Shown here piece after piece: positions 32,085 to 44,406 of a DNA stretch of 64,000 nucleotides. Origin of the DNA: Thelonectria olida. Its lineage: Eukaryota > Ascomycota > Sordariomycetes > Hypocreales > Nectriaceae. The position numbers and the translations under genes were made by a program. The stretch is taken from positions 248,001 to 312,000 of the forward strand of contig JAGPYM010000026.1 of assembly GCA_020736575.1 (NCBI GenBank), read 5' to 3'. Each line of letters begins with the position of its first letter. The first letter of the stretch is position 1. The notes under the pieces were generated by a model that made no database searches, was not told the DNA's origin, and saw nothing but the letters and a program-made list of their open reading frames with translations.

Positions 32085-34618
32085 TTAGTGCTGCTTAGTC
32101 TCAGCGTTGGAAATAGCGGCGTCCACAGCCTCCTGCAAGTCAAGGTGGAAGTAAGGTCGGTTAAGACCCTGGACAGCCACGAGACGAGAGGTGGAGGTGG
32201 TTGAGCCCTGGCTCTTAGTGTCGATGGCCTCAATGTCGGTCTTGACGGAAATCTGGGTAGCCTTCTCATTGATCGTAGCAGCAGTAGCAGCGCTGTCATC
32301 ACCACCGAGCTCAGCAATGCTGAAGATGGATCGCCACTGACCAGCCTCAGCATCACGAGGGGTGCGGAAACCAAAGCCAGCAGCAGCGAGAGCCCTCTTA
32401 GTCCAGCGGTTGTCAATATTGGCAAAGTGCCAGTCGACAACTTCGGGAGCTGCGAATCGGTCGAGCTGGTTGCGGACATCAATCAGGGCCTGAACAGAGG
32501 TGACATCGACGTTGTTGACAGTAGAGAAGTCGAAAATGACAGCCTTGAGAATGGGACGCTGATCGTCGGTGGTCTCCTTGATGTGACGGGGCTCACCATC
32601 ATTCCAGGGTCGGTCCTATTAAAGGTTAGTCGTTTGCAGCTTTAATTGGAAAGGATATACATACACCAAGCTTGCCAAGAAGAGAGGGGTTGGTTCGTCG
32701 GCACTCCTTGAAGATGGTCGAGGTAAGCTGGTTGAGGTAGTGCGTAGCGTTGGGGTAGTTGAAGCCCTCGGAAAAGCGGTAGATGAAGACACCTGGGTAA
32801 GGAGACTTGACGATAACCTTGGGGTTGGAACCATCGCTGTGATCAATGGGGAGGAAGCCGGCACGGAGAGAGCTCTCATTCTCGTCAACGGGGACCTCCT
32901 TGGCAATGGAACCAGGGCTGCCGGTTCCATCGTGGACGTTGGCCTTCATGGTGCGGACACGAACAACACCAAGGAAGCGACCCTGAGTCTGGAACAGACG
33001 GAAGATGACAATGGCGAAAGAGATGCTAATGGTGGTGTAAATACCATTCTCAATGGTGCTAAAGATGGTGACGAGAACACCAGCGAAGAAGATGACGACC
33101 TCAAGAGGAGCGACGCGCCAGAACTGGTAGATGACCTTGGGAGGAGTAATAACATCTCCGACAGCGTGGATAATGACGGCGGCAAGAGCAGCATTGGGAA
33201 TGTAGAAGAAGACGGCAGTCAGGGCGTAGAGGGCGAGAAGCACAACAATGGCAGTAATGACACCAGCAAAGGGGGTTCGGACACCGGCCTTGGCCTTGAT
33301 AGCAGTGCGGGAGAAAGAACCAGTAGCGGGATAAGCGCCCAGGAAAGGACCAAGCAGGTTGGTGACACCAATAGCGACAAGCTCCTGCGAGGGGTCGATA
33401 ATGTAGTTGTTGACACGGCCGAAAGACTTGGAGATGGAGATGTGCTCAATCAGAACAACAATGACGGCAGCGGGAAGCTCCGAAATGAAGGAATTGATGA
33501 TGCGAGGGTTGATCTCGGGGGCAGCCGCGTGGGTGAAACCGCTGGGAACATCCTCAATGATGCTGAACATAGGGTCGCTCTTGCGGTGAAGATTGACACC
33601 AGCGCTGATACCAGTGTACAAAAGAATTACAAAGGCAGTTCGGAGGGTCGAAATGAAGAAAAACAGCTTGGCGCGTTGAGGCTGGCGCTTGGCAAGGGTA
33701 GAGCAGGTGATGCGAATCAAGTAGAGCATAAGGAGGGCGGTCAAACCAAGAGCGGCGTCGATCTTGCTGGTACCAAGGTTCTTCAAGGTGTCGATGATGA
33801 CCAAGTAGGTAGCGGCACGGGTGTTGACACCCTTGATACCCATAAGCTTGGGAACTTGACCAGCAATAATGCTGACACCAGAGCCAGTCATGAAGGCGCA
33901 GATGGAGGGCAGGGGAATAAACTCGACGAGCCAACCAAGTCGGGCCAGGCCGAGGAAGGTGACAATAGCACCAATAATGACGGCGAGGGCCGAGGCGACG
34001 ACGTGACCAGGCACATCAGGGATCTTGTCTGCGGCAGCCAAAACAATGTTGCCCGTGACTTGGGACATGACAGCGACGGGCTGTGAGACAATGGTCAGCT
34101 GGGCGCGGGGAAAAGGCGGGGGGACTAAGGGTCCAAGGGCTGCAAACGTACACCAATAGTAATATCCTTGGAGGTGGCAAAGAACCAATAGATCAAGACA
34201 CCCATGAACGAAGTGTACAAGCCATATTCGACGGGGAGTTTGGCGAGCTGGGCGTAAGCCATTGACTGGGGCACAACGACAGCGCCAACCGTGATACCTG
34301 AGCGGGGAGTTTATTAGCCACACACAACTTTGCTTGGATATCGCGAAATGCAAATTACATACCGGCAATCAAATCACCAACGAGCCAAATCCAATTGTAC
34401 TTGCCAATCCACGACAAGAAGGGGAAGAGACTGTAGAGATAGGCGGCAACATCGTGAGCACCAGGGGTGATTTCCGACAGAAATTCGCCAACAGTAGGCT
34501 CCCGCTCAATGAAGGGGTCGGCGTTGGTGATGGAGGGAGCGCGCTCCTCAGGCTCGACGTGATCAGCTCCGAGGAACTTCTCGAGGGCGGTTCTGCCCTT
34601 GCTAGGGTTGGAAGCCAT
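32085..34618 (-). CDS. Sulfate permease (SulP/SLC26 family) with STAS domain
   Basis: Exons 34363-34618, 34152-34297, 32665-34080 and 32085-32615 give 782 aa. The N-terminal cytosolic segment is followed by LVGDLIAG and the SulP signature ITVGAVVVPQSMAYAQLAKLP; later come PVAVMSQVTGNI, PLPSICAFMTGSGVSIIAGQ and TNLLGPFLGAYPATGSFSRTAIKAKAG, all hallmarks of fungal high-affinity proton/sulfate symporters (Neurospora CYS-13/CYS-14, yeast SUL1/SUL2). The last exon encodes the STAS domain (AVIFDFSTVNNVDVTSVQAL). It sits in the plasma membrane and supplies sulfur assimilation. Sites resembling the CYS3/MetR consensus lie 0.5-1.8 kb upstream, consistent with derepression under sulfur limitation. Confidence 0.95.
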
Positions 34619-35106
34619 GTCGTCCAGGAATTAAGAGCTGTGGTCGAAAAGAGACTGCCCCAGGGAGGAAAAGATGGGATACCGGCGTCCTTTTGAGGGA
34701 AATGTATCGTGGGCGCAAGCGCTCGTCGGACTGTCGCTCGGTCGGTCGGGAGTGGCACACCCTAATGCTGCTGCCAAGGTGGGACAAGACGTTGCCAAGG
34801 CCCGAAGAGGAGATGGGACAAGCGGGTGACGAAAGAGAATGACACCTGGCAGGAACAAGGCGATTCTGATGTGTTGACTTGTGTCTTGAGTAAGACAGAA
34901 CCGGCTCTTGCCTTCGAGTGAAGATGTGGAAGCGGACACTGAGATATGGAACAAAAAAAAGATCGAGGAGGAGGAGGGACGGGGTATTAATTAAGTTTTT
35001 TGTCGACTCCGGGAGGCGATCCCAGATGGAGTCGGAGTCGGAGTCAGAGTCTGATTCCAGCTGGGCTCAACGCAGTGGAGCAGGCCTACGCAGACACGAC
35101 AACACC

Positions 35107-35116
35107 ATGCCATCAT
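35107..35116. promoter_or_regulatory. CYS3/MetR-like site (one mismatch)
   Basis: ATGCCATCAT differs from the consensus ATGRYRYCAT at one position. It is 0.49 kb upstream of the sulfate permease ATG. A second one-mismatch copy (ACGGCATCAT) lies at about 35190-35199. Confidence 0.3.
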
Positions 35117-36377
35117 TCAATGTCGAGACCCAGAGAAAGTGCGACTTCCATGATCAAGGGTCGCCTGATGGCCTGGGATCTTTGGAGGAACGGCATCATT
35201 CAGGGTACCAAGACACACCGGGGCGTCGGGAGCGACAGGGATTCTGGACGCCCTCGGGGAGTACTGGTACTTGGAAGATGTCGATGAGTGCTCAGAAAAC
35301 CCGCGCGTACCCTCAAAGTATTCTTTCTCGGAGCGTCGCCTCGGGGGACACGGGGACTTGAGCTGACCACCCCCTGCTGCTGCATCGAAACGGCTGTGTG
35401 GACAATCCGCATCCACACGGCAGAAGAGGTGCGGTGGAGGGAGGGGGGGAGACCACGGGGAGTTAGTTACGTCTGTCGCGTGGGGGAGACCAACGAGGGT
35501 CGAACTGGCAAGGGCTGCGGCGCAAGGGCCCCATCTTTCGTCCAGATTGCGTGCTGGCTAGGATGCGAGCATGCCATCGTCGTTATGCTGTAGAGGATCC
35601 GCTGAGAGTCCACAAGCTTGCGTCTGTGTTTGGGTATTTGGTGGGTCGAAGAGATTGATCGAGCTACTACGTAGTAAGGCGCCCGTCTTGGTGCTTTCTG
35701 CTCTGTGCGGCACTGAAGAAAAAAGAAGGGTCAGCGCAAGTCGCGGCTGAAGCAGATCGTAGTTAGATTGAGGGGGGATGGGACGGACTGATTCCGGCAG
35801 TCAACAGGGCAAGAAAAAGCAAGCAAAAAACTCGCCAACTTTGGCCAACAACAGCATGGCCAAATGGTCTCAAAGGCAGCCCATCCCCGCCAGCAACGCC
35901 CAACCTGTTTGGAGGGAATCCGTCTCGATCACCCGCACGACGTTGAGGACGACGATGGCGCAATCGAAGGTGAAGCCAATCGCGGGGAGTTGCTTCCATC
36001 TAAAGCGGGTTCTCCAGAACGCTTGGGCTGCTCCCATGCCTGTTTCGGTTTGGTGGAGAGAAGACCATCGCGGGCCGGGTCCAAGCTTGTGAAGTTTAGG
36101 GGATTTCGCCATCAGCATTTTTCACCGGTGCGAAGGGAAGTGGACGAGGTGCAATGGTCATAATGTTTGTGTGTGTGTGGTGGAAGCTTTCGTGATGATC
36201 TCATGGCTAACCGTCGCGATCAGGAAACGGAAGGATGTTCGTGAAGGCATCTCCTTCCTTTCCTCGTAAGCACTCAGGTACCAGGGCAGGCACGAAAAAC
36301 GGGTGATGACTCAGCTCTGCAGTCAAATCCAACAACCACCATGCTTCTCCCTTCACAACCTCACCATCTCCTTCAAA

Positions 36378-36387
36378 ATGGCATCAT
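36378..36387. promoter_or_regulatory. CYS3/MetR consensus site
   Basis: ATGGCATCAT fully matches ATGRYRYCAT, the binding site reported for the Neurospora CYS3 and Aspergillus MetR bZIP factors that activate sulfate permease genes. It lies 1.76 kb upstream of the sulfate permease start; Neurospora cys-14 likewise has distal sites. A 10-mer with this degeneracy can arise by chance in tens of kilobases. Confidence 0.4.
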
Positions 36388-39300
36388 CATTCTAGGCCTC
36401 ACAGCGACAGCTCAACCTGAACCGCCCTCCCTCATGCGTCTACGCTTTGTCCGATCCAGGCCACCATCCGCACTAATTATTTCCTCTAATTACCACTTGT
36501 TTTCTCTTCTCGCCTTCCCTTTCGTTTCGCGAATCCCGAACTCCCCAATAGAGTTTACCCATCCCCGGAGATGCCTTACTCACTCTGTCTTGAGATGCAT
36601 CGGCCCCACAAAAAGCATGACTATCCGTTCATACTAATCATCACCACCACTCACGAAGCTTCCAATACTCATTCATCCCTGCAGCTGAGGCAAACTGCAA
36701 CCACTTTCGCTGTGGTCTTGCCGTGTCCCTTCGATGTACCTCGTGTACGTACTCGTCGGGTCGTCGCGCCCAACGCCCAAGAGAAGTGGATGTGCGTGGA
36801 GAATCTGACGATGCGCATGCTTCACTGACCACGGTGCAACGTGATCCTGATGCACCTCACTCTATGCTGCCTGTTTCTGTTTCTGTTTTTGTCTCGTCTT
36901 GATGCTGATCCAGTTGTTGATCCATACCAAGACAGGCAGGATGGAAATCCCTGGTGCCTGACAGCTCGGATGCAACGAAACCCCATACGTATCTATCCGG
37001 TGTCTTGTTCGATTGACGGTTTTCCAGATGTGGATCGTCTTTGTGAATTTATGCAGAGCAAATACCGTTTCGGTCGTTGGAGAGACTGGATCTCTCAACT
37101 GGGCGAACGATAGTCTCGGGAAGCCTCTTTCAAGTGCCGCGAATCGACTCACGAGGCTAGTTTGCCTGCTGTCTCTCTCTGCAGATCTGGATCGACCTCT
37201 TCTGAGCTCAACTGAAATGGCTTCAATCTTGACTGGATTCTGCAGCCTGGACTGTCGCGTGCACATGGTGCAATTGGGCCGGGTGATGAAGCCAATTCTG
37301 ACGCAATTGGCCCTGATATATTGCCCATTTCTAGCGCGCATCGTTATAGGCTTTTGCCAATCTCGATACTCAAGCGTCATGAAAAAGTCTTCACAATCAT
37401 GCCAGAACCGAAATCACACGCCCAGGGCCGCCTCATCCGGGGCATTAACGGCATTCATCACGGGCCATCGCACTGCGCCCTTTGGAACGTCGGTGGTTTC
37501 CCCATCCTTAGACTTACGAAATAGAAATCGAAGTCCTCCTTTCGGGTTCGCAGGCGACCCTCAGTCCCAGAGCACGTCATGAAGTCGTTCGTGCCCATCC
37601 TTGCACGCGCTGAGTTGGCCCAGGACTGTGAGTGGGGGAGCATCCTCGCTTGGCTCCAAGGCTCTCCCAAGAATCCTTTTCCCATGCAGATGGCCCTGTC
37701 CTTGCTTCGGACCGTCGGCGCTCGTCCGAGGTTCCAGCTGGGTCCTGAGAGATTAACTGATCGGAAGGCCTGGGCCGGAAGCCATCGCAGCACTGCAACC
37801 CCACGTCTTGAGAGATCGTGTCGTGTGTTCTTTGACGGTCTGGGCTGCATCCATCTGAGGCCATATTCATGCCCCATGGTCATCGAGACATGACAATTCC
37901 AAATGAAAATGTCGTCGAAATTGATTGGCCTTGTCTTGCCTCGCCCGGCTGGCAACCCCGACAACAGTCCTTGACCCAAGTCAGCCACAAATGTCGATCC
38001 TTGCATGACGAGACATGGCGATACATTGACGAATCTGAAGTCAGGCTGCATGTTATCCAGATTGGGGGAATCGCTTTGTACCAAGCCGGCACAGGTCGCC
38101 TCGTCGGTGAAGGGCCCCGGGCTAGCGTCTCCCAAGGACTCGAACCTAAATTGGAGGGAGGGTGCGGAAGCCTCGCCAAGACACACGCAGATCTTCCCAG
38201 CGCAGTCGCCTCCATCAACCAAGAGATTTAGTCATGGTGTGGTACTAGGAGGGCTGCCAGAGCTGCCATAGGCCCCATACCTAGCGTCGCGGCGAGGGAG
38301 CGCGGGTCTGGATTTCCCGGCGCCACTCCCATCCCCTGGTCAGCCCAACACAACATGTTTGTGTCTTGCAGAAGAGCCCTTTGTACCAGTACATGGCTCA
38401 CAGAGGGGGTGTGTGGGCTGCCCAGAAGGCGACCGCCCGTTGGTGCAGTACCGGGGAGGCGGTAATGACCGAGCCGCCACCTGCAGCAAGCACGTCTTGG
38501 ATTTCTTGTCCCGTCTTGGTGATTCAAGATGGTCTTGTGTGATTTGCGAATTGTTGCGTTAGCTTTTGCTCCCACCACGCGAGACTTCTTGGCCGCTTGG
38601 CAGCACACCTTGATCGGCTCCCGGCACACCTTCCAAGACTTGAGGCTGTCGATGGTTAAACGTCATCGCTGGAGAGGCATGATTGCTTCATTGAGAGACG
38701 ATTCGAATTGCTTTTTTCTGAATGGTATTGGTCCCACTCCAGATAGTTTGGGGTGAGGTGACCCCCATGTCTGCATGTCTAGTTTCCAGAGTTATTGGGG
38801 CCCAGGCAAAGCCGATGTGATTATCCATGGGCACGACTGGCTCAGTGCGTCGCGGGTGCCAGGGAGGACCATGGACAGCGCGTCTGAGGATCTGCGTCAC
38901 CTACTCAATGCGAGTCTCTCGTCGCAGCAGTAAAGAGGTCTAGATGATTGCGTGTGAAGCCACAGATATGATGCCAACTTACAAAAACAACAAATGCATC
39001 AATATTGCTCCCTAGACCAGCTGCAAGGTCGATCTAGATGCGCTTCTGCGTCAAGTGGCTGCCCTCCCCTTGTGCCGATGTGCCGGCTCCCGTCTGGGCA
39101 TCGAGGGCCAAGACAGCGGCGTCGATGACCCCCAAGCTGACCTCGACAGAGCGTGCCATCGCGTGCTCGACACGTGACAGCCTGCAGGCGGTGTTTCTCC
39201 CCCATGGTGTTTGGAGGAGTGACAGTGAGGATTTTGGGTTTTCGTTAAGCTTAACAGTCATCTCCACTTGGAGATTCACCTGCCGTGATGGCCATGTTGT

Positions 39301-39441
39301 CGTGGTGTTGAAGCTCGTGAGTCGCCTGACGGATGTCGTTGGGAGAAACGCGAGGCTGTGAAACTGGATACAAAAAAAGGAGTTTGCATTTAGGTCTGAT
39401 CCAATCAATGGCTTGGACGCGTACATCTGCGCACAGGGTTT

Positions 39442-39503
39442 TTCGGGGAGTTCACGGGGAGTGCGGAAGAAGCTCGTCTCCCCCTCATCGTGAACTCCCC
39501 GAA
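39442..39503. repeat. Perfect 15-bp inverted repeat with GGGGAG core
   Basis: TTCGGGGAGTTCACG (39442-39456) is repeated inverted as CGTGAACTCCCCGAA (39489-39503), spacer 32 bases. Inside the spacer a second GGGGAG/CTCCCC pair is nested, so the whole element can fold as a stem. A related CGGGGAGTTTCACCG occurs at 39915-39929. Confidence 0.75.
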
Positions 39504-42006
39504 CCTGACGGTGGCGATGGCCAGCGGGGAGAGAGAGGGAAGCGACAGCGAGGGGGGCTCGGCGGCTTGGAAGAGCACCACTGAAAATTGGGCAACTGCT
39601 TTGATTCAATCGACCGAGAATTCTTCCATTCTTTTCTTCATCCTTGAGTGTCATCGTAATTGATATTTTTGCTCCCTTCGTACCATTACCTCTCTCCCCC
39701 CTCTCGCTAACCCCCGCCAAGAACAAGCAGCGGCCAGGCCACCCAATCCCTCCAAGCCAAGATCCAGCTCACTCGTTCCTTGCTCAAAGTCATACCAGGC
39801 CCGTTCAATAATTGAGTATACTCGTGCATCTCGCTTCTCCCCTCAACAACCTGAAAAACAATCCTTACAAAATACTGCAATCTCAAACAGCCGCGTTGTC
39901 GCGTGACGCGTTCTCGGGGAGTTTCACCGCCAGGGACGGAAATGTGCGCGACATGCCGCGCGTCTCGCTAAAAGGGAATACGCGGAGGGGGGGGTTTTCG
40001 TCAGTGTCGGACGTAAAAGATGATATTGATCAGGAGAATTGCAAACGTGCTATTATTGGAATCAATAATTGACCAAAGGAATTGAGATTGGGATTGGGAT
40101 TGAACTGCCAGGTGTACGTTTCTTTTCTGGGGTCTGACGTTGGTTCCGATGTAGGGTAGCCAGCGCTCCAATGGTTCCTTTGTTTTGCACAGTTGCCTTA
40201 TCATAAAGGCATCAACGAGCCATGCAAATAGAAGATATACCAAGGCATTGTAAATGACGAAACTTGGGCTGAATACGTATAACTACTGTGTGCATTCAAA
40301 TCTGGGTGGGATATTTACTGATTGAAATATTCTACTTCTGGTCGACTTATCGCTGTCTCAGGCGTGAACGGCTTGTAGGTAGGCGAGATGTGTTAAAATA
40401 TTACTGGTGTTTTCTCTCCAGCAGAGACTAGGTAAACTCGACATTCTGTAAGCCAAATGTATTCAACTGCAGCGCGTTCATGATTAGCTTCCATGCTCTG
40501 CGGGATTACTTTTGTCCGAAACCATCCCACTTCTTCGCATGTAGTAAAGCAGTTGCAACACTTTGGTAACCCCCTCCTTTCGTAGCGCTGCCATCTGGAA
40601 GAGTCTAGAGTCTTGGCTCAGACAAGGGCCGCAACGAAAGAGAATATTCTACGTAGTCTTCTAGATTGTCTCATTAGATCGCCAAGAAATCCTATCACTC
40701 GCGCCGCAGGTACATTTTATAGTTCCTACCCTTGACTCTTGGCTCTTGGCAGGACGCCATCGAACACGTCTACAAAGCCGGTACCAAACTACAAGTTGAA
40801 TCTTGGCAAAAGCCACAAACGTGGCATATCTGGGCATCGTTGCGTCCCAGATTAGTGACCCCAGGTTCACAACTAAGCTTGGGGACGATTCCTTGGCTGC
40901 AGTGGTGCATCGCGAGTTCCGAAAAAAAAAATACAAAGGAGCACTTGGCATCGTACTTCTAGCTGCGGCTAATTTCATATCATTTTAGCGGCAAGGCATA
41001 TCTTGCCTATTTAAAACAATGACCACACTTGATTCAGCACAAGAAATACTCATACTGGGACAGACTAGCCTTTACTATTTCTAAGGTAAATATAATATCT
41101 CATTGCCCAGAATATATCAATAGTGTGAGCTTAACAATTTAAGCATTGGGGAAAGCAAAGGTATTTACTTGTAACATAGAAAACCCTAGCCTTCAATCTC
41201 AAGAATAAAATCAGAGTAACTGTTAAACTTGTGTAACATGGTATCTGTGTAGGCCTTGTGAGTCGCCGAGTGATCTTTGTACAGTGAAACGTCGTGTCAC
41301 TGAAACAACTTATATATTCTATCAAGTTTGTCCTGCCATAACATCCCACCAATTATATTAAAATTACTTTAACTATTAGCAATTTGGAGAAGAGGTGATT
41401 AGTAGACTCATGTCTCAGTATGGGCAGGCAAAGTGAGAAAGATGTGATGAGAGAAAGGGAGTCTTATGACACTCTGAAATTCCCTTCTTGCTGACGAAGA
41501 AGTACAAGCGAGGAGAAGGTTGTTCGTTTAAAGAGAAAGGAATCATCTCAATTTGGGGAGCAGCGTGTTTCTGGGGGGTCGTTTGAAAAAGAACCAGAGG
41601 AAACATGTAAATAAATCACGAGTAAGCGTCAAGCCACTGCGTCCTTAATAGAACACAACTGTTACTAGTTGGTGCGTTGGATTGGATTGTTTTACTCCGT
41701 AGGGTGATATGTGTTTATGAAGACACATCGAATTAACCTCATGCGTGTCTATTTGCTTCTCGATAACACGTGGTTGTTCCTGCTTCCACATCGATCCTCA
41801 ACACCGCAGATGGTGGAACCTATTTCGCTAGTAGAGGAAGCAATCTCTCTTCGCGCATCAGCATAGCACCATTTCATCCTGTCAAATGGCCCAAATGCGC
41901 GTCCTGTAATAAGCCTAGAACCTTCCCTGCCCTCTTCTGGTCATCTCTCCACATAGTTCTCAATTCTACATAACCTAGATGCAAGGAGGTCCTCCTACGA
42001 TCTGAA

Positions 42007-43320
42007 CTATTGCTCAAGATTTGCGAAATCATCGTCAATCGAAGACATGGGAACTTCTATTCCACCGATCTTAAGCGACTCATCTTCATACTCATCGGGC
42101 ATCGATAGTGGAGGAGAAAATCCTCCGCCAGTTTCCGGAGACCCATTACCAGCGTCTGTCGGCTGAGATGTATCTTTCTGCCCAGGACCGCCCTTTTCAA
42201 GGCTGCGAGCCCACTGAGTGATGTTGGCAGAGGCAGACCTCAGACCGCTCCAGATGCCGCTGAGGGACCTGGGGCTTACGTCCAGAACGATCTTCCCCAG
42301 TTTCATCTGCATGCATGTCTGTACAGCTTGGGCTCCCGCCAACCTCAGAGTCACCCATTCGTTCAAGTCCTGGACGCCACTTCGCAGGGCAGAAGTATTG
42401 TCGGAAGAAGCGCCCCACCAGTTTGGCGTCTTGGGCCCTGGTTGTCCTCTGACCCAGTAGTAGCCTACGAACTGGGTGCCCGTAGTGTCGGTTCTCATCA
42501 AGAGGAAGCCGTTGGTAGTGTTGCCCGTATCAGATGTCCACTGCAGGATATCGTTCGCGAACGCCCGTTGAACGAGTGCGGTGCCATTGAGGCTCACGCT
42601 TCCGCCCATGTCGATGGTTAGTGTGTTCGGGCTTCGCGTAACACCGCTGCTGGTGCTCGACGTGACGTAGATCTGGTATCTGTTGCCCCACTGCTCGAGG
42701 ACAGAGGCCTGAAGAGGTTCTTGACTGGATTGTTCGGCTCCGGAGAGCGGAAATATTCCTTGCCGTCCTATGATGTTTGGCTGGGCGGGCTGCTGCTGGC
42801 CATTGGCCCAGTAGAAGCCCTGGAACTGTGGTCCGAGGTAGGGTTTGGGACTGTCGCGGTGCTTGTATCCTGGTCTGAGGATGGTGGACTGAAGCTGGGA
42901 GAGGAGGGATCTATTGCTGGCGCAAGTTCGGTCATGCTGCTCAAAGACAGTTGGCCATTGGAGCTGTTCGCCGCATCCGTCCAAGTGAGGACGCCATTCA
43001 TGAGACTGACGCCGTTGATAGTAGTACCGTTCACGGTAGCGGCACCATTCTGGATGACGATGTTTGGCCCAGCTTCGTTGCTGGGAGTGACCTGAGTGTT
43101 GTAGTTACCCTGCCAGAGGCTAAGGTCGTTCTTGTAGCTCTCCTCCTGCTCGGCGTTGACGGCTTTCAAGGTGGTATTGTAACCTGTCGACTGGAGCCAA
43201 GCCGACACAGCAACGTAGCTGGCAGGTCCGTGGTTGGCACCCGAGGAGTATTCGGCGGTAAAGGCGTCACTCAGCTTTTTTGGTTAGCACAATCGACTAT
43301 TGACTCACCCAGTAAGACAT
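42007..43320 (-). CDS. Repeat-containing beta-rich protein (model uncertain)
   Basis: Two copies of one motif are visible: a NGxATVNGTTI...LTWTDAANSSNGQLSLS unit followed by FQGFYWANGQQ and NIIGRQG, and further on SVSLNGTAL...LQWTSDTGNTTNGFLLM followed by FVGYYWVRGQ and NWWG. The first half (about 42950-43274) and second half (42007-42874) lie in different frames. A weak GTCTTT...CTCAG intron at 42875-42948 joins them in frame; otherwise a frameshift must be assumed. The start is also unclear: ATG at 43320 would need a 34-nt intron. The C-terminus is acidic, with no signal peptide or anchor. I recognise no named family; two-fold internal repetition suggests a beta-sandwich or lectin-like fold. 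Confidence 0.55.
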
Positions 43321-44406
43321 TCCCAAATCCAGCTATTCTGTGGTGACACAAGGTTAACTAAGACTTTGGATGTCATCTAGACCACAACCACGTCTCGCTA
43401 TGGACTCATTCTCATCGTACGGCAGAGCACATTGTTGGGGGAATAAAAGTCTCGTAGCCTCCGAAATCTATTGGATTAGCCGAAGGCCACTTGGATATTC
43501 TTTCGCTTTAGCCTTTGAGGTGCTGCGAACGCCCGATATTCTCACTTCCAGAATATAGCTGTGGAGGGAACTTCTCCCGCTCTAACATACCCAGAGACCT
43601 ACTAACAGGTCCGTGGAAAGGTACTCAGACATAAGGGTTTGGCTTCAAAGATCAACATTTTATAACACTGGAGACGGACTCTACTTATTAGGTTGTGGCG
43701 AGGAGCCATCCACATAGGTAGTCTATTACCATGCAAATCACGTACCTTGAGACATGAATACTAAGTCTTACAATGTCAATAGTTTTTATCGTGCCGACAA
43801 GTTGTTATTATTGCTTCAGATACGCTGAATCAAATCGATAGTGGTTCTCTGGTCTTACACACCAGCGCATGGCTTTCGACTCAGCAACAAATATTTCCCC
43901 CAGCACGGCGGCGAAATCTCTTCAGAACAGAATCAAATTCGTCAACCGTCGTTCGACAGGGTTGAAATAGAACTCTTGTCGGATTTACAGAGCCGGCACC
44001 AAAGCACGTCGATATGGCCGCCCCCTTCGCTTTCAAGTGCTTTTGCAACTGAACACAACTACAGTGCTCAACGAGATCGGGGCAACTGGGAGCAGACCCT
44101 CTCCATGGATTATTTGTCAGATGCCTGTTTTGGCGGGAAGTCTAGATCATGTATACGGCATTGGGGGTTTGGAGCAAACTTACAGCCCTGTTTCGAAGGT
44201 ACGAGTGAGGTCATAGATGATTGCCACCGAGTAGGCATTATCCAGAGTCTCAGAGCTGATTCTGCAGCCGGGAATGCATGCGTGCTGCGGTTTTTTGATC
44301 TTGAAATAGAACGAAACAGAGCGAGCCGGTCAGGAGAAATGCGGCAGAACTTATCGCTGGCGAGTTATTTATAAATTCTTGTTTACTAAGGCGGCTGCAG
44401 CCCTCG
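43321..44406. other. Intergenic region
   Basis: A plus-strand frame at 43841-44374 (177 codons) is the longest open stretch, but it has no recognisable domain and weak codon bias. Nothing else is supported. Confidence 0.4.

Larger units (their letters stand above)
34619..42006. other. Gene-poor stretch of about 7.4 kb
   Basis: I found no gene I can support. Long open frames exist (37458-38222 minus, 39034-39726 minus, 37013-37582 plus), but they are open on several frames at once, have no recognisable domain and look like composition effects. The region contains the CYS3-like sites, a 15-bp inverted repeat with GGGGAGTTCACG (39442-39503), a short GATTGG tandem (about 40088-40105) and an AT-rich part at 41000-41750. 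A long non-coding transcript or an extended promoter is possible. Confidence 0.4.

Noticed and set aside
32740..34086. 448-codon open frame antisense to the sulfate permease
   Set aside because: Its product is a Gly/Asp/Asn-rich low-complexity shadow caused by codon bias of the permease on the other strand; it has no domain.
37458..38222. 254-codon minus-strand open frame in the gene-poor region
   Set aside because: It resembles no family, the opposite strand is open over the same bases, and no intron or signal supports it.
43841..44374. 177-codon plus-strand open frame
   Set aside because: It has no recognisable domain and weak codon preference, and it ends in ordinary intergenic sequence.
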